The position numbers and the translations under genes were made by a program. A stretch of DNA of 64,000 bases from Paludibaculum sp. (GTDB lineage: Bacteria > Acidobacteriota > Terriglobia > Bryobacterales > Bryobacteraceae), in assembly GCA_029973955.1 (NCBI GenBank), contig JARKQJ010000115.1:1-64000 (forward strand), written 5' to 3'. Positions within the stretch are counted from its first letter, which is position 1. Every line of letters begins with the position of its first letter. This document shows positions 44,205-53,179 of this stretch, one piece after another. The notes beneath the pieces are model-generated. The model was not told where the DNA came from, did no database searches, and saw nothing but the letters and a program-made list of their open reading frames with translations.

Positions 44205-46131
44205 CTTTTGCGCCGGCGCCGGCCGGCGCCGGCCGCACGATGGTGGCAGAGCCAAAATTCAGCGGCGCGAAATTGGTGTCGCCGGAGTAGGCGGCGGTGT
44301 AGGTGTGAGTGCCCTCAATGGGGGCTGTGATCGTCAGTTTGGTCACCCTGCCGGTGATCTCGGCGGTTCCCACGACGCTCTCTCCTTCCAGGATGCTGAT
44401 GGCGCCGGTTGGCGCATTCTGCTGCGGGTATTGTGGCTCTCCGTGCATGGGCGGGCTCACCAGATTCTGCAGGATCGCCGTCAGCACGACGGGCTGATCC
44501 GGGCTCGCTTCTTCGTCGCCAACCGCGAGCTCCCCCGCGAGATAGAGGAACTTGGCGGGAGAGCAGTCATAGGGTGGATTCGAGTTGCTGATGCCATCGG
44601 TGACAGTGATTCCGTTCGATGCGACACTCGCGAGCGCCTTCAGTTGCGCGGCAAAATTCACGGGGCCGGGCCCCAGGCTGATGTTCGCGTCGCGAATCAG
44701 ATTGGGCGCCTGGAAGTCGTTATTGGTCCAGCCATCGAAGATGACGTTGTCCAGAGTGATGTTCAGGGGATTCACAACGGGGCCGGAGTTGTATCCGATG
44801 AGCGAGGACTTTTTGGAGGAATCGCGCAGGAGAAGGCGCAGGTTTCGCACGGTGATGTCGTGGAAGTTGGGGATGAGGCTGCCGGTGGCCGTCGAGTAAT
44901 AGGGATTGAAGACAAGCGCGTTGCCGCCACGCAACATGCAGACGCCATCGTAGAGGACATTGCGGATCTCGCCGCCCCGGCTGCTGTCCGACTTGATGCG
45001 CAGAGAGATCCTGGACGCGCCACCGAAGCCATTGTCCATCACGGCATCGGTGATGAGGATGTTGTCCGCGCCGGCATTGGTCTCGCTGCCGATGGAGATA
45101 CCGTGGCCCGAGTAAGTGGAAAGATGAGAGACGGTGACATTGGAGACGTGCCCGTTGCCCGCTTTGATGGCGACCATGTCGTCGCCCACTGAGATGAAGG
45201 ATCGGGTGATGGTGATGTTGGCAGATGCGGAGGGATCGATTCCATCGGTGTTCGGAGAGTCCGGCGGGGCGATGATCTTGACGCCCCAGACAGTGAGATT
45301 GTTGCCGACGCCAGAGAGATGGAACTTCGGGGAGTCTTTCAGCGTGACCTTGAAGAGCGTGAAGTAGTCAGCGGAAGTTTGGGTGCCGCTGCCGAGGTAG
45401 ATCAGCCGGGGGCGTGCCTCCTCATCCCACCAGGTCCCATCGCGGCCGATCAGTGGAACGCCGCCGCGGCCATCGATTGTTCCATAGCCCATGATGGCCG
45501 AGCCGGGCTCCGCGGAGTTGGGAGCGACGGCGATCAGGGGCGCGCACGAGTTGGCTTTGGCGTCGCAATGGTAGTCGGAGTAAGTGACGGAGCCAAAAAC
45601 CGTGACTTCAGCATCGATCTGCAGGCTGACGCCCGCCTTCAGTGTGACCGGTGCAATCAGAAAGGCGTTGGACTCGCCGGAAGCGGACAAGCGAACCGCC
45701 GCGCCCGCGGGACAGGCGTCAATCGCCGTCTGAATGCGTTCGGTGTCCGGGGACGATTCATCAAGCAAAGCGGCGGATTGAAGCGCCGTCAGCGCGCTGC
45801 AAACGGGGCGAAACGATGGTTCTGACAACTCCCGCGGGTCTCCGGTGACGCGCGCATCGTCGGGCACGAAGGCGGCCGTGATCGTTGTATCGGCGTTCAA
45901 AGTGAACTGGAACGGGTTCCTGTTTCCCGGGAGCCCGCTGCTCCAACCGACGAACCGCCATCCCGGTTCAGGCACCGCATTGATGGAGAGCCGCGTACCA
46001 CACGAGAACTCGCTGCCGGATGCCGGGGTGACCGCGCCCAGTCCACTCACGTTCGTGGTGAGAATGCAGTTCGATGTCTGCGCCGAAGCGCAAGCCCAGA
46101 GCAGCAAGAGGATCAGGGGCAGGCGTGCCAA
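44194..46131 (-). CDS. GH28 polygalacturonase-like enzyme with N- and C-terminal accessory domains
   Basis: 645 residues from TTG 46131 (GAGAGG five nt upstream), giving the leader MARLPLILLLLWACASAQ. A short InlB/Big-type repeat (about 20-90, GWRFVGWSSG) precedes the beta-helix. GH28 catalytic motifs are in order: NTDGID near 295, GDDMVAIK near 317, GHGISIGS near 344 and RIK near 377. A C-terminal Ig-like domain (GDTNFAP) completes it. It hydrolyses alpha-1,4-galacturonan or a rhamnogalacturonan-like polymer outside the cell. Candidate -10 TATACT at 46154-46149. The 3' end carries a 22-bp perfect GC palindrome. Confidence 0.88.
   Translation of the reverse strand: MARLPLILLLLWACASAQTSNCILTTNVSGLGAVTPASGSEFSCGTRLSINAVPEPGWRFVGWSSGLPGNRNPFQFTLNADTTITAAFVPDDARVTGDPRELSEPSFRPVCSALTALQSAALLDESSPDTERIQTAIDACPAGAAVRLSASGESNAFLIAPVTLKAGVSLQIDAEVTVFGSVTYSDYHCDAKANSCAPLIAVAPNSAEPGSAIMGYGTIDGRGGVPLIGRDGTWWDEEARPRLIYLGSGTQTSADYFTLFKVTLKDSPKFHLSGVGNNLTVWGVKIIAPPDSPNTDGIDPSASANITITRSFISVGDDMVAIKAGNGHVSNVTVSHLSTYSGHGISIGSETNAGADNILITDAVMDNGFGGASRISLRIKSDSSRGGEIRNVLYDGVCMLRGGNALVFNPYYSTATGSLIPNFHDITVRNLRLLLRDSSKKSSLIGYNSGPVVNPLNITLDNVIFDGWTNNDFQAPNLIRDANISLGPGPVNFAAQLKALASVASNGITVTDGISNSNPPYDCSPAKFLYLAGELAVGDEEASPDQPVVLTAILQNLVSPPMHGEPQYPQQNAPTGAISILEGESVVGTAEITGRVTKLTITAPIEGTHTYTAAYSGDTNFAPLNFGSATIVRPAPAGAGAKVRR
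44212..44233. repeat. 22-bp perfect GC palindrome at the end of the GH28 gene
   Basis: The sequence from 44212 to 44233 is its own reverse complement, built from GCCGGC and GGCGCC units. It encodes Pro-Ala-Gly-Ala near the GH28 C-terminus and starts 8 bp beyond the stop of the convergent oxidoreductase gene. It would form a snapback in either transcript. Confidence 0.6.
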
Positions 46132-46230
46132 ATCGACCTCTCGATCACAGTATACCGGTGCTGCCGCGTAGGTACCGGACTTCGTTCGCCGGAGCGCGAA
46201 ACCGCAAACTCGAACCTGAACCGCCGAACT

Positions 46231-46250
46231 AATGGATCCCGAGATCCATT
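46231..46250. promoter_or_regulatory. Perfect 8-bp dyad in the GH28-alpha/beta hydrolase divergent region
   Basis: AATGGATC-CCGA-GATCCATT is a perfect inverted repeat centred between the two divergent starts (46131 and 46322). Its length, symmetry and position match a dimeric repressor or activator operator. No regulator gene is adjacent, so the cognate protein is unknown. Confidence 0.5.
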
Positions 46251-46321
46251 GGTGCTCGTCCAAGTAGCAGTCTTGGGGCTTCGGGCAGGCCGCCGGTTTC
46301 GGTTGCTGCTATCGTACTGGG

Positions 46322-47509
46322 ATGATCGCCTCAGGCTTCTCCAGGCGGACCCTCCTGGCCACTCCAACGGCCGCATTGATGCAGCCCGCCGGTTACGAGG
46401 TGTGGTCCTGGCAGCGTTGGCGGGAGATCACCGGGGAGCAGCGGCTGTGGCTGAAGACCTCGCAATCCGGCCGCGCGGATCTTGCCGAACTTGTTCCTAA
46501 AGGCCCCATCGCCGCGGGGGCCTGGCCAGCTCAACGTGCAGAGATCCGCAAGACTCTCGACGCCTTTGTGGGAGTTCCGCCTCCCTCCGTGCCGCCACTG
46601 GAAGCCGCAACGGAATCCGAACAGAGGCTCGAAGGGGGCATCCTGCGCCGCCGCTTCCGCTTTCAGGTGGAGCCCGGCGAACTCGTCCCTGCCTACCTGT
46701 TCATTCCTCCCGGTGGCGGAAGAATGCCGGCCGTGGTCTGCCCCCACCAGACCACGCAGTTCGGCAAGGATGAACCGGCCGGCATCCACGGAAATCCACG
46801 CCTGGCCATGGCGCTCGCGCTGGCTCGCCGCGGCTACGTCACCCTCACATACGATGCGGCATGCTTCGGCGAGCGCCATGATCCGGCCACCGGCCACTAC
46901 GGTGAAGCTGTGGCCTTCTACGAGAAACATCCGCGCTGGTCCCTCATGGGCAAGATGGCCTGGGATCTCTCCCGGGCCGTGGACTACCTCTTGCAGCAGA
47001 GCTTCGTCGATCCTGCCCGCATCGCCTCCGCCGGACACTCGCACGGCGGCTACACGACGTGGTTTGCCATGGCCTACGACGAGCGCATCGCCGCCGGCAT
47101 CACCTCCTGCGGTTACGACACCATCCGCTATGACGGCAACCCTTTCCGGTGGTCTCATGCCACGGCGCTGCTGCCGCGCCTCGGCTTCTATGTCACCAGC
47201 CCGCACATCAACATGCGCAATTACGTGGGCGTGCCGGACTCGGAAGTGATTCAGATCCCATTCGACACCCACCAGATTCTGGCCCTCATCGCCCCTCGTC
47301 CCCTGTTCCTGACGGCATCGGATGACGACCACATCTTCCCCAATGCCGGCTGGTCCATGCGCCAGACAGAAGCCCGCCTCCGTCCCGTCTATGAAATGCT
47401 GAACGCGCGGGACAAGCTGGAAACACTCTGTTTCCGCGGCGGACACGGCTTCCCGCCGGAAAATGAAGAGCGCGCCTTTGCGTTCATCGACCGCTGGCTG
47501 CGCCGCTGA
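46322..47509 (+). CDS. Alpha/beta hydrolase (acetyl-xylan-esterase/DLH-like) with Tat-like leader
   Basis: 395 residues. Leader SRRTLLATPTAALMQPAG. Core fold with oxyanion and nucleophile region: GHSHGGYTTWF near 238, acid in TASDDDHIFP, and His in FRGGHGFPPE near the C-terminus, giving a Ser-Asp-His triad. The layout resembles secreted acetyl- or methyl-ester hydrolases that strip substituents from pectin or hemicellulose. It is divergent from GH28 across an operator-like dyad, which favours a pectin esterase role (inference). The last 26 bp overlap the heparinase-like gene. Confidence 0.82.
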   Translation: MIASGFSRRTLLATPTAALMQPAGYEVWSWQRWREITGEQRLWLKTSQSGRADLAELVPKGPIAAGAWPAQRAEIRKTLDAFVGVPPPSVPPLEAATESEQRLEGGILRRRFRFQVEPGELVPAYLFIPPGGGRMPAVVCPHQTTQFGKDEPAGIHGNPRLAMALALARRGYVTLTYDAACFGERHDPATGHYGEAVAFYEKHPRWSLMGKMAWDLSRAVDYLLQQSFVDPARIASAGHSHGGYTTWFAMAYDERIAAGITSCGYDTIRYDGNPFRWSHATALLPRLGFYVTSPHINMRNYVGVPDSEVIQIPFDTHQILALIAPRPLFLTASDDDHIFPNAGWSMRQTEARLRPVYEMLNARDKLETLCFRGGHGFPPENEERAFAFIDRWLRR

Positions 47510-50006
47510 ACACAGTCTTGCCGCTCTGGTCTTTCCGTTCCCACCGAAGTCCCGCGGCGCCGCTCACCAGGAGATCCTGTTCGCCGGTGCTGAGCTGAAC
47601 CTCTACGCGAATCTCTGCATCACCCTCCCGGTCCAACCGAGTGGTTCGCAGCACGCGGGGCCGTCCTTCGTATGGTTCCAGCACACTCACGAAGGTGGAG
47701 CGCAAGTCTCCATCGCCCCCGCGCCGTCGCGCCACCACCGTGGGAATCCAGTACTCATTCGGGGATGTAGCGCTCTCCACCGTCCAACTCTCCGCCACCA
47801 TCGCTTCGGCTCCGCGGGTGAGATCCGTGTATCGCAGGTGAACCTCCCGCCCCGGCGCCAGATACCCATTCCGGTCTTCGATCTTCCAATCCACGCCCCA
47901 GGCCGGTTGCGGCTCGCCGTCCGCTTGAAATGCGCGCATCAGGGTGCCTGCCTCGTAGGGAGAAGCAACGGGCTTGGGTAGGAAGCCGAAGGCAGTCCCC
48001 GTTCCGAAGGCTGTATGCGTGTGCTTCGCGTGCTCCCGCCCCCCGGCCACACGGAAGATATCCAGCGCGTAGAAGTCCGCCGGACCCGTCTCCACCATCA
48101 CCAGCGTGCGCTCGTAGGCCGTGCCGCCGATCTGTGACGGCGAACTCGCTCGAATCGCTTGCACCGGGCCGCCGGCGCTCCAAAGGGTGCACTTTGTGGG
48201 GCCGCCTTTCTGGTCCTGCCCATCCACCACCACCGTATTGTGCGCCGCCGTCTTCTTATGCCAGAGGGCCTGCGGCGTGTGCCAGTCGCCGAACTGCACG
48301 GCCGGATAGCCGAACTCCGGCAGCAGATCCAGCCCCTTCGCATAGAGCCCGACGTTCATCGCATCCAGATGAAAGTGATTCTTCAGATCGCACTCGGGCA
48401 CGGAGTCGTAATCCATCCACAATGCCGCCTCGGGCGCGCTGGAGTGCCGGAGGATGGCGATGCGCCACTCCTCCTTGTTCACGCTGCCCACCTTCGGCCA
48501 GATACCATGCTCAGCCACCGCCCGTTTCACTTCCTGCGCATAGGCTGCTGGATCCTCCGCGAACAAATCGTGGGGCAGCCCATCCGCCTTCTGTCCATTT
48601 CCGATCCATGCCGCCTGCCAGTAAAGCGGATCTCCGGTCGCCCGAGCCAACCTGCCCAATAGCCCATACTCCGGCCCGGAAAACATCAGACCTACGTACC
48701 TCGGGACTTTTCGCGTAAACGAGCCGGCATCGCCGGAGTGCGGATAGTACTCGTGATTGATCCACGTGTCGAAGTGGAATCGATAGGTCTGCCGCAACTT
48801 CGGGTTCCGCTCCAAAATGAACGGCAGCAGCGCCGGATCCAATCTCGAATACTCTTCCAGAACCTCCGCCATCTCCCTCGGTGCGATGGTGTCGTACCCT
48901 GCTAATCCCTTCTCTCCGGACAATCCATCCACCACCACCGCTCGCCGCACCAGCGCATCGACATCCCTCCGCATCTGGTCGCGATTGGCCGGCCAATCGA
49001 GGACCGTCCGGATCAGAAGCAGTGCGCGCTCCTGTCCCGGGTAGTTCGTGCGGATCTGATGCGGATGCTCCAGAACATGGCGGAAGATGTTCGTCTCGAT
49101 GTTTCCTCGAATCGCCGCAATGCTGCTCTTCCGCGAGTTCTTGCGGCTGAGAAATTCCACCAGCTCCCGATCTCCGCTGATGCCGTCAAAGATCTGGTCA
49201 TACGCCTTCGCCAGGTACATCGTCGTGTAGGCCGACTGGATGGCATACCACACATAGCCCGCCACGCCGCCGCCATAGCGCGCCCGCTCGTACACCAGCC
49301 CTTGGGTGGCGAAATCGAAACTGGGCCACACATCGGCAATCCTGTCCAACAGCACCGCCGCCTTGTGCGCATAGACCTTCTCCCCCGTCTCCGCGTATGC
49401 AAGCGCCAGGTTCCGGTAGCCCGACTCGATCCGCTGCGTCCACTGCCCATACAGCAGGTAAGCGCCGATAAACCGCCACCGCTTCTCGCCCTCCACGTAC
49501 CCCTCGCCATCATCCACGCCAAAGCGGTGCAGCGGATCGGCTGGATCCGGGTGCTCCAGGTTGAACAACAGCTTGCCATCCGCGCGCTTCGGATCGAAGA
49601 TTCCCTTCTCATCCAGCCCGCTCCGGTGATACGCCTCGAAGTCGTTCTTCGGGAAGATCTCATTGCAGTGGGGGCAGCGGACCTTCCAGGGCCGTGCCCA
49701 ACCGTCGATCTGCCAGTCGTACATCGGCACCGGCTTCCGGCAGGCTGGGCAATGCCCGCTGGACCACACCATGTGCGAACGCGTGATCCGCGGCCCGAAG
49801 ACGTCCTTCCACAGCTCCTCATCCGGCATCTTCACCCAACGCTCAGCGTCTTCTATCGCCTTGCGGCGCATCTCCGCCGCCCACGGATAGCGCTGTGCGT
49901 TCAGCGTCGCTCTCTGGCGCACTTCCGCAGGGTAGAACGCACTCTCCCTCTTCTCGGCCAGGGCCGGGATGGTTGCCAGAATGCACAGAGCCCACATTCT
50001 CTTCAT
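47484..50006 (-). CDS. Heparinase II/III-like polysaccharide lyase with N-terminal zinc ribbon
   Basis: 840 residues, signal peptide about 1-17. An unusual CxxC-N21-CxxC element (C86, C89, C111, C114; GHCPACRKP and VRCPHCNEIFP) lies before the alpha/alpha toroid. The toroid (about 130-480) contains WINHEYYPHSGDAGSF, and the C-terminal beta-sandwich carries AAHNTVVVDGQDQ near 589, with candidate catalytic His and Tyr as in heparinase II. It eliminates uronic acid-containing polysaccharides, perhaps alginate- or glycosaminoglycan-like. Last gene of a four- or five-gene minus-strand operon. Confidence 0.85.
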   Translation of the reverse strand: MKRMWALCILATIPALAEKRESAFYPAEVRQRATLNAQRYPWAAEMRRKAIEDAERWVKMPDEELWKDVFGPRITRSHMVWSSGHCPACRKPVPMYDWQIDGWARPWKVRCPHCNEIFPKNDFEAYHRSGLDEKGIFDPKRADGKLLFNLEHPDPADPLHRFGVDDGEGYVEGEKRWRFIGAYLLYGQWTQRIESGYRNLALAYAETGEKVYAHKAAVLLDRIADVWPSFDFATQGLVYERARYGGGVAGYVWYAIQSAYTTMYLAKAYDQIFDGISGDRELVEFLSRKNSRKSSIAAIRGNIETNIFRHVLEHPHQIRTNYPGQERALLLIRTVLDWPANRDQMRRDVDALVRRAVVVDGLSGEKGLAGYDTIAPREMAEVLEEYSRLDPALLPFILERNPKLRQTYRFHFDTWINHEYYPHSGDAGSFTRKVPRYVGLMFSGPEYGLLGRLARATGDPLYWQAAWIGNGQKADGLPHDLFAEDPAAYAQEVKRAVAEHGIWPKVGSVNKEEWRIAILRHSSAPEAALWMDYDSVPECDLKNHFHLDAMNVGLYAKGLDLLPEFGYPAVQFGDWHTPQALWHKKTAAHNTVVVDGQDQKGGPTKCTLWSAGGPVQAIRASSPSQIGGTAYERTLVMVETGPADFYALDIFRVAGGREHAKHTHTAFGTGTAFGFLPKPVASPYEAGTLMRAFQADGEPQPAWGVDWKIEDRNGYLAPGREVHLRYTDLTRGAEAMVAESWTVESATSPNEYWIPTVVARRRGGDGDLRSTFVSVLEPYEGRPRVLRTTRLDREGDAEIRVEVQLSTGEQDLLVSGAAGLRWERKDQSGKTVFSGAASGR

Positions 50007-50776
50007 AGCCCCAGGAGCCTCCGCGCATTCCCCTCCGCGATTCTCTCTTTCACCGCTGCCGCGGCATCCAGCACCTCCAGGCTCACCAGAGCGCCATCGG
50101 GGTAGTGGAACGGCATCCCAGTGCCAAACAGCACGCGCCCATCCCCCAGGTTCTCGATCAACTGTCCGATCTCGTTTCCAGCCAGTGAACTCAACAGCGA
50201 TATCTCAATGGAGTAGTTCGCCGGCAGCCCGTTGTTCTTCTTCCCCAACGCCGATCCAGTGAAGCCTCCGGCGTTTCCGAAAACGAACTGCGCCTCCGGG
50301 ACCGCGCTCAACAGCGCCATCGCCTCCTGCTGCGTGACGTCTGGAACGTCCACCAGCCAGCTCTGTTGCCGCCGGTCTTCCACCCGGAAAGGAACCGACA
50401 CCGGCATCTTCTGTGCTGCCGCTGCCCGCACCAGTTCCAGGCACGCCGCATCGTCCACCTTGTACGCATGCCAGTGCGGATATAGCCGCAGCCCGCGCAT
50501 CCCAAACTCTTCCCTGCACACGCGCAGGTCGTGTTTCCAACCCGCGTATGCCGGATTCAGCACGGCGAACGGAATCAGGCGATCGCGATGACCTTCTACC
50601 TCCGCGGCCAATTCCTCATTGCCTGCTTGCGCGTTCCGGTAGGTGATTGCGGCGGCACTCGAAACCACCGCTTTGTCGATGCGCTTCCTGTCCATCAGGC
50701 GCAGAAGCCCATCGGCGGTGCTGTGCCGCAGTTGCCGGAACGCGAAGTGGCCCAGATATGCGTTGATGTCGATCAT
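50003..50776 (-). CDS. Amidohydrolase-family protein lacking the HxH metal motif
   Basis: 257 residues. The start of the amidohydrolase fold, normally DxHxH, reads DINAYLG here (N5 and Y7 in place of both His), while the rest (RLIPFAVLNPAYAGW, RGLRLYPHWHAYKVDD, LFGTGMPFHYP) matches the COG2159 group. It overlaps the intact amidohydrolase upstream (4 bp) and the heparinase-like gene downstream (4 bp), so the three are translationally coupled. Possibly a pseudo-enzyme partner of its neighbour. Confidence 0.75.
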   Translation of the reverse strand: MIDINAYLGHFAFRQLRHSTADGLLRLMDRKRIDKAVVSSAAAITYRNAQAGNEELAAEVEGHRDRLIPFAVLNPAYAGWKHDLRVCREEFGMRGLRLYPHWHAYKVDDAACLELVRAAAAQKMPVSVPFRVEDRRQQSWLVDVPDVTQQEAMALLSAVPEAQFVFGNAGGFTGSALGKKNNGLPANYSIEISLLSSLAGNEIGQLIENLGDGRVLFGTGMPFHYPDGALVSLEVLDAAAAVKERIAEGNARRLLGL

Positions 50777-51618
50777 CGGATGCGCCTTGCCAGGATCTGC
50801 TGCATGTTCTCGCCCATTAGCTTGCGCCGGTCGGTTTCAGAGATCGCCGCCCCGCGGATGCGCCCCACGCTGGTGGTCATGGAAAGGTCGCAGGCGAAGA
50901 GCACCCGGTCCGCCCCCAGCGTCTTCACCGCGAACTCCACCGTGCCCTCATCCGCCACGCTCCCGCTGGTATCGAAGTACGCTGTGGGCGCATCGCGCAG
51001 GGCCTTGATGCTCCACTCCCAATCGCCGCCTCCGCAGATATGCGCGCAGATGAACATGGTCTCCGGAAAGCGCCGCGCCGCCTCGGCGACATGCCCCGCG
51101 TCGCTGATGTTCGGCTGCGGCGAGGGGAGCCAGGTGGTATGTCCCGCGTGCTGCAGGATGGGGATGCGCAGCTTCGCAGCCAGCTCCAGAATCGGCGCCG
51201 TCTTCGGATCGGTCACGCGGAAGTCGTTATAGAGCTTCACGCCGATGAAGCCATGCTCCTCCACGTTGCGCCGTACTTCGTCCACCGCCGCCTGTCCGTA
51301 GCCCGGGTTCACAATGGCATAGCCGAGCACTCGCCCTGGATAGCGCTTCATCCCCTCCGCCATCCACTGGTTGCACAGCCGGCAGCCCTCCATCGTCATG
51401 GGCCGCTCCGGCGGCACAATCGAGCAGCACAACTGTTCAATCCCAAGCTTGTCTGCCGCTTCAATCACCCGCCGGTCAGCTTCCGCCCAGTCCGGGCGGT
51501 TGTGGAAGTTGAAGTGGTTGTGCGCGTCGATCACCTTCAGCGGTGCGGCGGCTCCGGCGATCACGGGTGTGGCGGCGAGCGCCTGGAGAAGAGTCCGTCG
51601 GTCCAGCGTGTATGGCAT
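50773..51618 (-). CDS. Amidohydrolase-family (COG2159) enzyme with Tat leader
   Basis: 281 residues with the leader LDRRTLLQALAATPVIAG. Metal-site motifs are intact: VIDAHNHFNFH (H33, H35), QHAGHTTW, CAHICGGG and FACDLSM (Asp). This family hydrolyses or decarboxylates cyclic carboxylic acids and lactones. With the lyase and glycosidase neighbours a role on unsaturated uronate derivatives is possible but unproven. It starts 44 bp after the six-hairpin gene. Confidence 0.83.
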   Translation of the reverse strand: MPYTLDRRTLLQALAATPVIAGAAAPLKVIDAHNHFNFHNRPDWAEADRRVIEAADKLGIEQLCCSIVPPERPMTMEGCRLCNQWMAEGMKRYPGRVLGYAIVNPGYGQAAVDEVRRNVEEHGFIGVKLYNDFRVTDPKTAPILELAAKLRIPILQHAGHTTWLPSPQPNISDAGHVAEAARRFPETMFICAHICGGGDWEWSIKALRDAPTAYFDTSGSVADEGTVEFAVKTLGADRVLFACDLSMTTSVGRIRGAAISETDRRKLMGENMQQILARRIR

Positions 51619-51662
51619 GAGGAAGCCCCTTCCCGAAGTGGGCGGATCGGGATCTCAACGTA

Positions 51663-53168
51663 TCAGCCTATCACCTGGATCTTCGCATCGAAACGCGCAC
51701 CGGGCTTCAGCGTCAGCACTCGCTCGCCACGCAGTTTCACCGACAGTTTCAGTGGCTCCGCGCCCTCGTAGCTGCCGCGGATCCGCCCCTGCCGGATGCG
51801 GTACTCCAGCACGCGCCCGAGCCAGTTGAGCCGCTGTCCGAAGCCCTTCTCTTCGAACTCGGCCGGCACCACCGGCGCCAGCCTCACACTCCCGTCCAGG
51901 CACAGCTCCGTGCCCAGCAGGTGCCGGTGCACGATCCGGATCAGGTTCGCCGGATACTCGCAGTACTTCTCAGCGCCATACCCGCCCTTCGCGCCATATC
52001 GCTCACGCCAGTAGTAGCCATTCGCCCGGCCCATCTCGCAGACGCGCCGCACGGAGTCGATCAGCCCAGCCGCATCGTTCATTCTGGCCCGTGCCGCACA
52101 CTCCAGATACCAGACCCTCCCCATCGCCGCCAGGTCCATTCGATCCGGATAGGCGAACTCCCAGGCTTCGTAGTTCTCCGGCTCCGTCGCAATCCCCGCC
52201 GGCATCCCGCCGTAATAAAATCGCCGCTCACTCCGAATCGCCTTCCACACAAGCCCGGCCTGCTCTTTGGTGGCCGCACCGTGTGCCAGGGCCGCCCAGT
52301 CCGTGTCCGTGTAGCCATGCGCCGTGATGTAGCCTCGCTGCGGATGCCAGTACTCGGCAAACCGGTCTCCTCGCCAGAATTCGCGCACGAAGTGCCGCCG
52401 CACCCTTGCCGCCGCTTCTTCCCAGCGCACCGCACCCTTCGCCCCGCCCGCTGCCTTCTTCAGGGCGGCCACTCTTTGAAACGCGTCCATCGCATGCGGC
52501 TGCGTCACGCCATCGCACTCCAACCGCGTGGGCCGCTCCACGTAGTATCCGCCGCCTTTCACCGCGCCCTCTTTCGTCGTCAGCGACTCCAGAAAACCTG
52601 CGGAACCCTCAATCGACGCCACTTGCGACCGCAGCCAGCCCACATCCAGCGTCCGGCGGTAGATCGCGTCCGCATTCTGGATCAGTGTGGGGCTCGCCAG
52701 CGCGGCCAGCGGATTTCCCGGCACCCAATGCCGGTACAGTCCTCCGTTTGCATCGATCGCCGCCGTATACCCCGAAGGCCCCACTGTCTTGCCTGCCTGG
52801 GAGGGGAGAATCGCCAGCGGCAAACTCCCATCTTCCCGTTGGAACTTCCGCACATAGTCCCAGTTTGCCCGCACCGTCTCCACCTGACCCAGCCAAAGCA
52901 GCGCATCCGTCATCTGGTGCCCGTCCAGCGACGGATAGGTGTTCCCGTACCCAAACCCGCGCCCATCCGCGCAAACTGACCAGTAACCCTCGAAAACCTG
53001 CGGGTTCACAGCCGCCAGCACGTTTTGCCGCGCGGCCTTATCGTAGGCTTCAGTAATCAGGGGATCCGGCAGTTCCGGCGTCTGCCAGCGCTCCTCTGTG
53101 GCTGACAATGTCGCGGCGAGCCCGCCCAGCATCGTCCGCCGGCTCATCCAGGTGCGCGCGCCGTCCAT
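51663..53168 (-). CDS. Six-hairpin (alpha/alpha toroid) glycosidase-like protein with Tat leader
   Basis: 501 residues from ATG 53168, GGAGG nearby upstream. Leader MSRRTMLGGLAATLSATEE begins a few residues in. The body has repeated helical hairpins with aromatic motifs (VFEGYWSVCADGRGFGYGNT, DALLWLGQVETVRANWDYV, MDAFQRVAALKKA), typical of the (alpha/alpha)6 glycosidases in GH63, GH78 or GH15-like clans; catalytic residues were not fixed. First enzyme gene after the EEP gene (11-bp gap). Substrate unknown. Confidence 0.75.
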   Translation of the reverse strand: MDGARTWMSRRTMLGGLAATLSATEERWQTPELPDPLITEAYDKAARQNVLAAVNPQVFEGYWSVCADGRGFGYGNTYPSLDGHQMTDALLWLGQVETVRANWDYVRKFQREDGSLPLAILPSQAGKTVGPSGYTAAIDANGGLYRHWVPGNPLAALASPTLIQNADAIYRRTLDVGWLRSQVASIEGSAGFLESLTTKEGAVKGGGYYVERPTRLECDGVTQPHAMDAFQRVAALKKAAGGAKGAVRWEEAAARVRRHFVREFWRGDRFAEYWHPQRGYITAHGYTDTDWAALAHGAATKEQAGLVWKAIRSERRFYYGGMPAGIATEPENYEAWEFAYPDRMDLAAMGRVWYLECAARARMNDAAGLIDSVRRVCEMGRANGYYWRERYGAKGGYGAEKYCEYPANLIRIVHRHLLGTELCLDGSVRLAPVVPAEFEEKGFGQRLNWLGRVLEYRIRQGRIRGSYEGAEPLKLSVKLRGERVLTLKPGARFDAKIQVIG

Positions 53169-53179
53169 CGCCACCTCCC

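Noticed and set aside
44059..45192. 377-codon plus-strand frame across the oxidoreductase and GH28 genes
   Set aside because: It crosses a convergent gene pair and has no domain; it is a shadow of the GH28 coding strand.
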